Below, piece after piece: positions 60,225-64,000 of a DNA stretch of 64,000 bases. The DNA lies in contig QEYB01000926.1 of NCBI GenBank assembly GCA_017562135.1, positions 124,001 through 188,000 of the forward strand, given 5' to 3'. Each line of letters opens with the position of its first letter. Position 1 is the first letter of the stretch. The stretch is from Dipylidium caninum (taxonomy: Eukaryota; Platyhelminthes; Cestoda; Cyclophyllidea; Dipylidiidae). The notes under the pieces were generated by a model. That model did no database searches and had not been told where the DNA came from. It saw nothing but the letters and a program-made list of their open reading frames with translations. A program made the translations under genes and the position numbers.

Positions 60225-60614
60225 TCTGAGTAGACTTTAAACCAATCGTTAGTAATTTTCATATGTTTTCTATTTTTTTTGCAGAAGTTGTATCGTGTTG
60301 TGGTTTTGCGGAGCTTTTGTACTTATGTTCAGTAAAATTTTGTTTGTAAATTGTGGTAAACTTCACTGAAAGACGCAGGCTCATGATACACTTGGGTGTT
60401 TTATGACAAATCGCTCTCTTTCGTGCTAACTCGTGGGTTTGGGGCGTTACGTTGCCCAAGCGTGTTCAAGTCGGTTTAATCGTTACTAACAACTCTTTTT
60501 GTCTTTGTAAACAATTTGTACTCCTCTATTAGTTGAAGTCTTTTAATTCTGTCAGATGTGGACAAGAATTGCCTCATGATGTGAATTGGTCGAAGGTAGG
60601 ACTGTCCGGCCGGT
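60225..60614. other. Short intergenic, convergent gene ends
   Basis: AT-rich sequence between the ends of the plus-strand gene (60224) and the minus-strand cysteine-rich gene (60615). No coding signal seen. Confidence 0.6.
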
Positions 60615-61146
60615 TTACCACTGACTTTTATACAAGTGGGCTGCAAGATATTCCGTCTGTTTTGGACATTGGCTGAATTGTCTGCAGTCGCCGCGCTTGC
60701 AGCACAGTGTGTTGTGGGGACGGCAGAGTTGGAAAGTGGCGGCCCCGTCGAGGGTCACACAGCCCATGCAGAGGTCGCACACTTCAGCGCACATCTCCGC
60801 CTTTCCGCTCTGTGTGTGAAAGCAGTGACGTCGCAGACCGTAGCATCGTTCGTATTGTCTGCCGCAACCCCTAAAACATGCCGTCAAAGTCGCTACTGAA
60901 AGATAATAAGTAGGACTTTATTAGTGTGCAACATGTTTCCTGTCTGTCATTACTGGTTAACGTGCCACAAGGCGCTTGTCAATCCATCCTCCTGCTCCAA
61001 ACACGCTTTTCGCGCCAAGCTTACACAGTCTGCCGCGTATCGCGGCGCAGGTCCTGAAGATGGTCGTCCGTGGCTCTCATCCTTCCCATCGGGCATTCGG
61101 GGCGATTGATAATCAGTAGAATGAACAGGCACTTGGCGGTGTTCAT
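60615..61146 (-). CDS. Candidate secreted cysteine-rich protein, two exons
   Basis: The 3' exon has 12-13 cysteines in about 90 codons, ending at a stop at 60615; pattern includes MCAEVCDLCMGC and TLCCKRGDC. It can be entered at a strong acceptor (ttatctttcag, exon from 60893) or at a weaker one (gcggcag, exon from 60858). Upstream, ATG 61146 begins MNTAKCLFILLII, a short signal-peptide-like start, and this frame meets a good donor GTAAGC at 61024. Only the weaker acceptor keeps this frame, giving a 166-bp intron; the stronger one would need another first exon. The even spread of cysteines suggests a disulfide-rich extracellular protein. No family recognised. The exon is convincing, the exact junction is not. 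Confidence 0.45.
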
Positions 61147-61550
61147 GGTGGAATGTCTCCCCACGCATCAGTTCGTTCAAATCGCTATTGATCGCCTGGG
61201 AGTCGCGAGACCCGACGGAAGTAGTTGACAGGACCGCGTAGCCTTCAACGCTGAGCGTCTGAGTCAACCTCAAAGTAGAAGAAGCAGAGGGTGAGTTCCT
61301 GTTTGACTTGGCAACCGCGCTTTGTCACTCGCCTCGTGGCTAACTGGTGTCTTGGGCGCGTTGGAACCCAGTCCCTTCGACGCCCTCAGACCCGATGGCG
61401 TCATCGTCCACCCCGACGCTTACGCGGCCCTGTCAGCTGCTCGTTCGGCCACTAGAAGAAGGGAAAATCGATAGTTTTTTTGAATTTATATTTTTCCCAC
61501 CCACCTCGCGCGACGGATTAACCGACAGAGGAGATTTTTAGGTGACAGAA
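61147..61550. other. Intergenic between divergent genes
   Basis: GC-rich; should hold the promoters of the cysteine-rich gene and of the tetraspan gene at 61551. A TTTATATTT element lies at 61485-61493. Just before the ATG, gagatttttag could be a splice acceptor for a spliced leader or a 5' untranslated intron. Confidence 0.4.
61485..61493 (+). promoter_or_regulatory. TATA-like element of the 61.5-kb tetraspan gene
   Basis: TTTATATTT about 60 bases before the ATG at 61551, within a short AT-rich island in GC-rich sequence. The same arrangement is seen for the two sister genes. Confidence 0.35.
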
Positions 61551-61952
61551 ATGGACCAGCGCATCATCTACACAATTATTGCCTTCGTCTCAGCCGTTCT
61601 CTTCTTCCTCGCCATCGGTCTCGACGGCTGGATGTGTGGAGGCAGCATTCTCAGCGGAGTCTGCGAGTCCCATGCGCACACGGTGACAGGCTCCCTTCTG
61701 CTGACGGCTGGACTCTTAGTCCTCCTCGCGGGCATCTTCTTCATTGTCCTCATTGTCCGAGGCGACTCATGGGCCAACATCGTCGCCACCGTGATTGTCA
61801 TAATCGCGGCTATCCTCGCCATGGCCGGAGTCTTTTACTACCTCGACAGGCGTGATTTGTGGTCGCCTTTTCTGGCCTCAGTTGCCATGGCTTTCACTGT
61901 AGCTTTAGCTGTCATTCTGGTGGCTGAATTGGCCGCTGGTGGTAGGGCGTAA
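61551..61952 (+). CDS. Four-helix (claudin/PMP22-like) membrane protein, 133 aa
   Basis: Intronless, ATG 61551 (MDQRIIY) to TAA 61952; the ATG matches the start of the paralogue at 63731 (MDRKVAY). Hydrophobic segments at about 5-24, 46-69, 76-98 and 105-128. First loop GWMCGG with Cys29 and Cys38 at the same positions as in the 46-kb paralogue. Segment 4 starts after LWSPFLA. The short charged loop RRDLW and the tail GGRA are predicted cytosolic or luminal by simple alternation. Probably a surface or vesicle membrane protein; family assignment to claudin/PMP22-like tetraspans rests on topology and the W..C...C loop only. Clustered with the 63.7-kb copy in the same orientation, suggesting tandem duplication. 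Confidence 0.85.
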   Translation: MDQRIIYTIIAFVSAVLFFLAIGLDGWMCGGSILSGVCESHAHTVTGSLLLTAGLLVLLAGIFFIVLIVRGDSWANIVATVIVIIAAILAMAGVFYYLDRRDLWSPFLASVAMAFTVALAVILVAELAAGGRA

Positions 61953-63090
61953 AGAATCCTTTTTGCTCTCTCTCCTTTCGTCTCTTTCTCTCTCTCCCTC
62001 GGCTCGTGATTTCACCGAGGCGAGGACCTAAAGGGAGGGGGCCGTCACCGATCGGTGGGGCCCCCGGGCCAAATGTGAAGCCTCAGTGCGCTTGACAGTC
62101 TCTGACACCGTCGCCGGGAGTGCGGGATGCAAGAGTTCCGCGGTCCTGGGTGGGCATTGCGCCAGCTGGCAGGTAGGTGTGGATCCTCTTACCCAGGGGG
62201 GTGGAGTTCGAAGACGCTCGGAGCAGCGCGCCACAGTCCGGTGATGGGCCAAACAGCCTTAGTCCGAGGCGGCAGGTCTGGAGCAGGTGTCCAGTCCGGC
62301 CGAGGCCAGCGCGTGCGCCTGGCCCTGCGCAGTGGCGCGGATGGCGGCGTCGTCGAGACACGAGCCGAGGCTAAGTTTCACCTCTGTGTTCACTCGGCCG
62401 ACGTCAAAGGCAACAGCCGGACGAAAATTGCTCGCGACGCAGCCTGTGCAATAGTCAAAGCCGCTGTCCAGCCATCTGGGAGATGGCGGTCAAGTTTATG
62501 TCGTGTGGACGGGCGCAGGAGCCTTCGACGTCGATGTACACGCTGGCGTACTGTCGTCGTCGTCGTCGTCAACATCCACAACTCGGGGCGGTTGGGCTCA
62601 GTGGACTCCGTGGCAGGTGGACGTGACAGGGTGTGTCAGCCGTGTTAGGCGTCAGCGGCCCTCAGAATGGGAAACGAGGTGATTAGACGTGGGGCGACGA
62701 GTTGAGTGGAGGCTGGAGGTCTGTGGCACGTCGAGGCTTCCGCCCTAGCGACGGTGGTGGGCAGAGAAGCGGCTCCTCAGCGAAGACCGCGGCGATTCTT
62801 CGCCCAACGGTGGGGCGGCGATGTTCCAGTGAACACACGTTGGGGCGGACTCAAACGCGAGGCTGTGGCCTTCCAGTGGGACTCGGCTCGCTGGAGTTTT
62901 CCTCTCCGTCGGTCGCGTATTCAGCGCCCGTCCTCGGCACCTGCCGCCGCCCGCCCATGTTCTGTCTTCCGGGCAGGAGAGGCGCTTCACCTGGTCATCA
63001 GCCGCGGCGAGGATTCACGGGCAGGCCACGGCGCCTCCGCCGTCCGGGGGGAGCGTCACGCGACAGCGCACTCAGCTCGGGTGGCGCACA

Positions 63091-63124
63091 CTCACACACA
63101 CGCACACACACACACACACACACA
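63091..63124. repeat. (CA)n microsatellite, imperfect
   Basis: ACACACGC-interrupted CA repeat of about 34 bases between the tetraspan genes. Confidence 0.9.
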
Positions 63125-63681
63125 ATCGATTGACAAGCGCCGCACTTGGCACTCTGACAGCGAGGCGCGAGTTTGACGGGACCGCAATTGAGGCGGCATT
63201 TGACGACACGTCGTGTAAGCAGCTTGCGAGTGAGCGGTTTGTGCGGTGGTGCGAGGCGGGAGGCGGGCGGCGGAGGGCGGCAGCACCGCTCGCTCGCCCA
63301 CTCGCTCTCTCGCTCTGCCGCCTGCTGCGTTCGGCGTTGGCGCCGACTTGTGCCACCGTCGCGCCGTCGCCGCACCGGCCACGAGGGTGGAGAGGAGCGC
63401 ACTTCCTCGCCCTCCCGTCGCGTGGATCACGACGGACTCCGTTGGCCGTCCGAGCCGGTCTCCCCGACCCGAGGGAGAAAGCGGCCTCTCGTAGGAGTCG
63501 CGAGAATACTAAGCGCGTCTCCTGCCGACATTGACAAGTTGCCAGGTGATTCATCGCTGCAGCGTTGATCGGCAGGCAGGCAGGGAGGCGCCGGTAATTC
63601 GATTTGGTGAGTTCTCAAGTGGTGGCATCTCACGAGCCAATGAAGAGCGCCAAACAGCGCGTCGAAGCTTCTCGCCTCGCC

Positions 63682-63688
63682 TATATGA
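63682..63688 (+). promoter_or_regulatory. TATA box of the 63.7-kb tetraspan gene
   Basis: TATATGA 43 bases before the ATG at 63731. Transcription about 30 bases downstream would start near 63712, after an out-of-frame ATG at 63694, which would therefore be left out of the mRNA. Confidence 0.45.
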
Positions 63689-63730
63689 GCGCCATGGTGT
63701 GCGGTTGTTGGAGGACCCAAGTCACCAAAA

Positions 63731-64000
63731 ATGGATCGCAAAGTCGCCTACCTCTTCCTGGCTCTCATCTCGGCGATCCTCTTCTTCGTCGCCGTCTTCT
63801 ACAACGGTTGGGTGTGCGTCGGCAAGGGGAGCACCCTCGGGGGCATCCTCAGCGAGCGCTGCACCAAGTGGGAGGACAACCGGGTGACCGGTGGCCTCCT
63901 CCTCACGGCCGGCCTGTTGTGCACCCTCGCCTTCTTCTTCTTCATCGCCGTCGTGATGAAAGGCTTCCGATGGTCGGAAATCCTCGCCACTGTCTTCTCC
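63731..64000 (+). CDS. Four-helix membrane protein, 5' part (cut by window end)
   Basis: ATG 63731; 90 codons are visible with no stop. MDRKVAYLFL start, hydrophobic segments at about 5-24, 53-76 and a third beginning near 81. First loop GWVCVGKGS...C with cysteines 29 and 44, six residues longer than in the two paralogues. GGLLLTAGLL in segment 2 matches the 61.5-kb copy (GSLLLTAGLL). Same inferred role as the other family members. The missing part should hold the rest of segment 3 and segment 4. Confidence 0.85.
   Translation, partial: MDRKVAYLFLALISAILFFVAVFYNGWVCVGKGSTLGGILSERCTKWEDNRVTGGLLLTAGLLCTLAFFFFIAVVMKGFRWSEILATVFS

Larger units (their letters stand above)
61953..63730. other. 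Intergenic, GC-rich
   Basis: Between two tandem tetraspan genes. Open frames exist in several phases because stops are rare; none shows a family or splice pattern. Contains a CA run (63091-63124), a (GTC)n run at 62553-62570 and the promoter of the last gene. Confidence 0.5.

Noticed and set aside
1..64000. tRNA, rRNA, CRISPR or bacterial contamination
   Set aside because: No cloverleaf with a GTTCGA-type loop in proper spacing, no rRNA words and no regularly spaced repeats were seen; spliced genes on both strands exclude bacterial origin.

Overview
The window is nuclear DNA of a eukaryote, most likely a flatworm and probably a tapeworm. The reasons are AG-bounded exons joined by many very short introns (37-43 bp at 22444, 23138, 59077, 59219 and 19485), strand-mixed multi-exon genes, small secreted and four-helix membrane proteins, and no operons or bacterial ribosome sites. 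The species assignment is inference; no ribosomal or mitochondrial marker is present.

Layout. 1-16 kb is AT-leaning and gene-poor; it holds one unrecognised multi-exon plus-strand gene (about 4.1-5.45 kb, perhaps running on). At 16.0-16.2 kb a minus-strand gene encodes an 80-residue secreted precursor with two RKR cleavage sites, which looks like a peptide prohormone. At 19.05-20.16 kb a complete five-exon minus-strand gene encodes a 275-residue protein with two RRM domains. Head-to-head with it, a 20-kb plus-strand gene (21.32-41.75 kb, 17 modelled exons, about 1,850 residues) is the DNA interstrand-crosslink repair protein FANCD2. Its C-terminal exon and central block match FANCD2 very clearly, but the position of the conserved monoubiquitinated lysine reads arginine.

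26-56 kb is strongly GC-rich and unusual. It carries four pairs of long inverted repeats. Two lie inside FANCD2: one flanks exons 6-7 and includes an antisense copy of the start of exon 8, the other flanks exons 9-10. A third, with arms of about 2.2 kb, starts at the FANCD2 stop codon and encloses a four-helix membrane protein gene. A fourth interlocks with the third. At 53.27-54.17 kb lies an intronless Ras-like GTPase of the RASD (Dexras/Rhes) type with a CAAX box.

After a sharp drop in GC near 56.5 kb, a seven-exon plus-strand gene (58.1-60.2 kb) encodes an unrecognised 375-residue protein with two adjacent KxTQT dynein-light-chain-type motifs. The window ends with a candidate secreted cysteine-rich protein (minus strand, about 60.6-61.15 kb) and two more members of the four-helix membrane family (61.55 kb and 63.73 kb, the last cut by the window end).

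The genes do not form one pathway. What stands out is the architecture: a repair gene whose transcript could fold into two long intronic hairpins around exon pairs, and a small dispersed family of tetraspan membrane proteins. No rRNA, tRNA, CRISPR or recognisable transposase or reverse transcriptase was seen.
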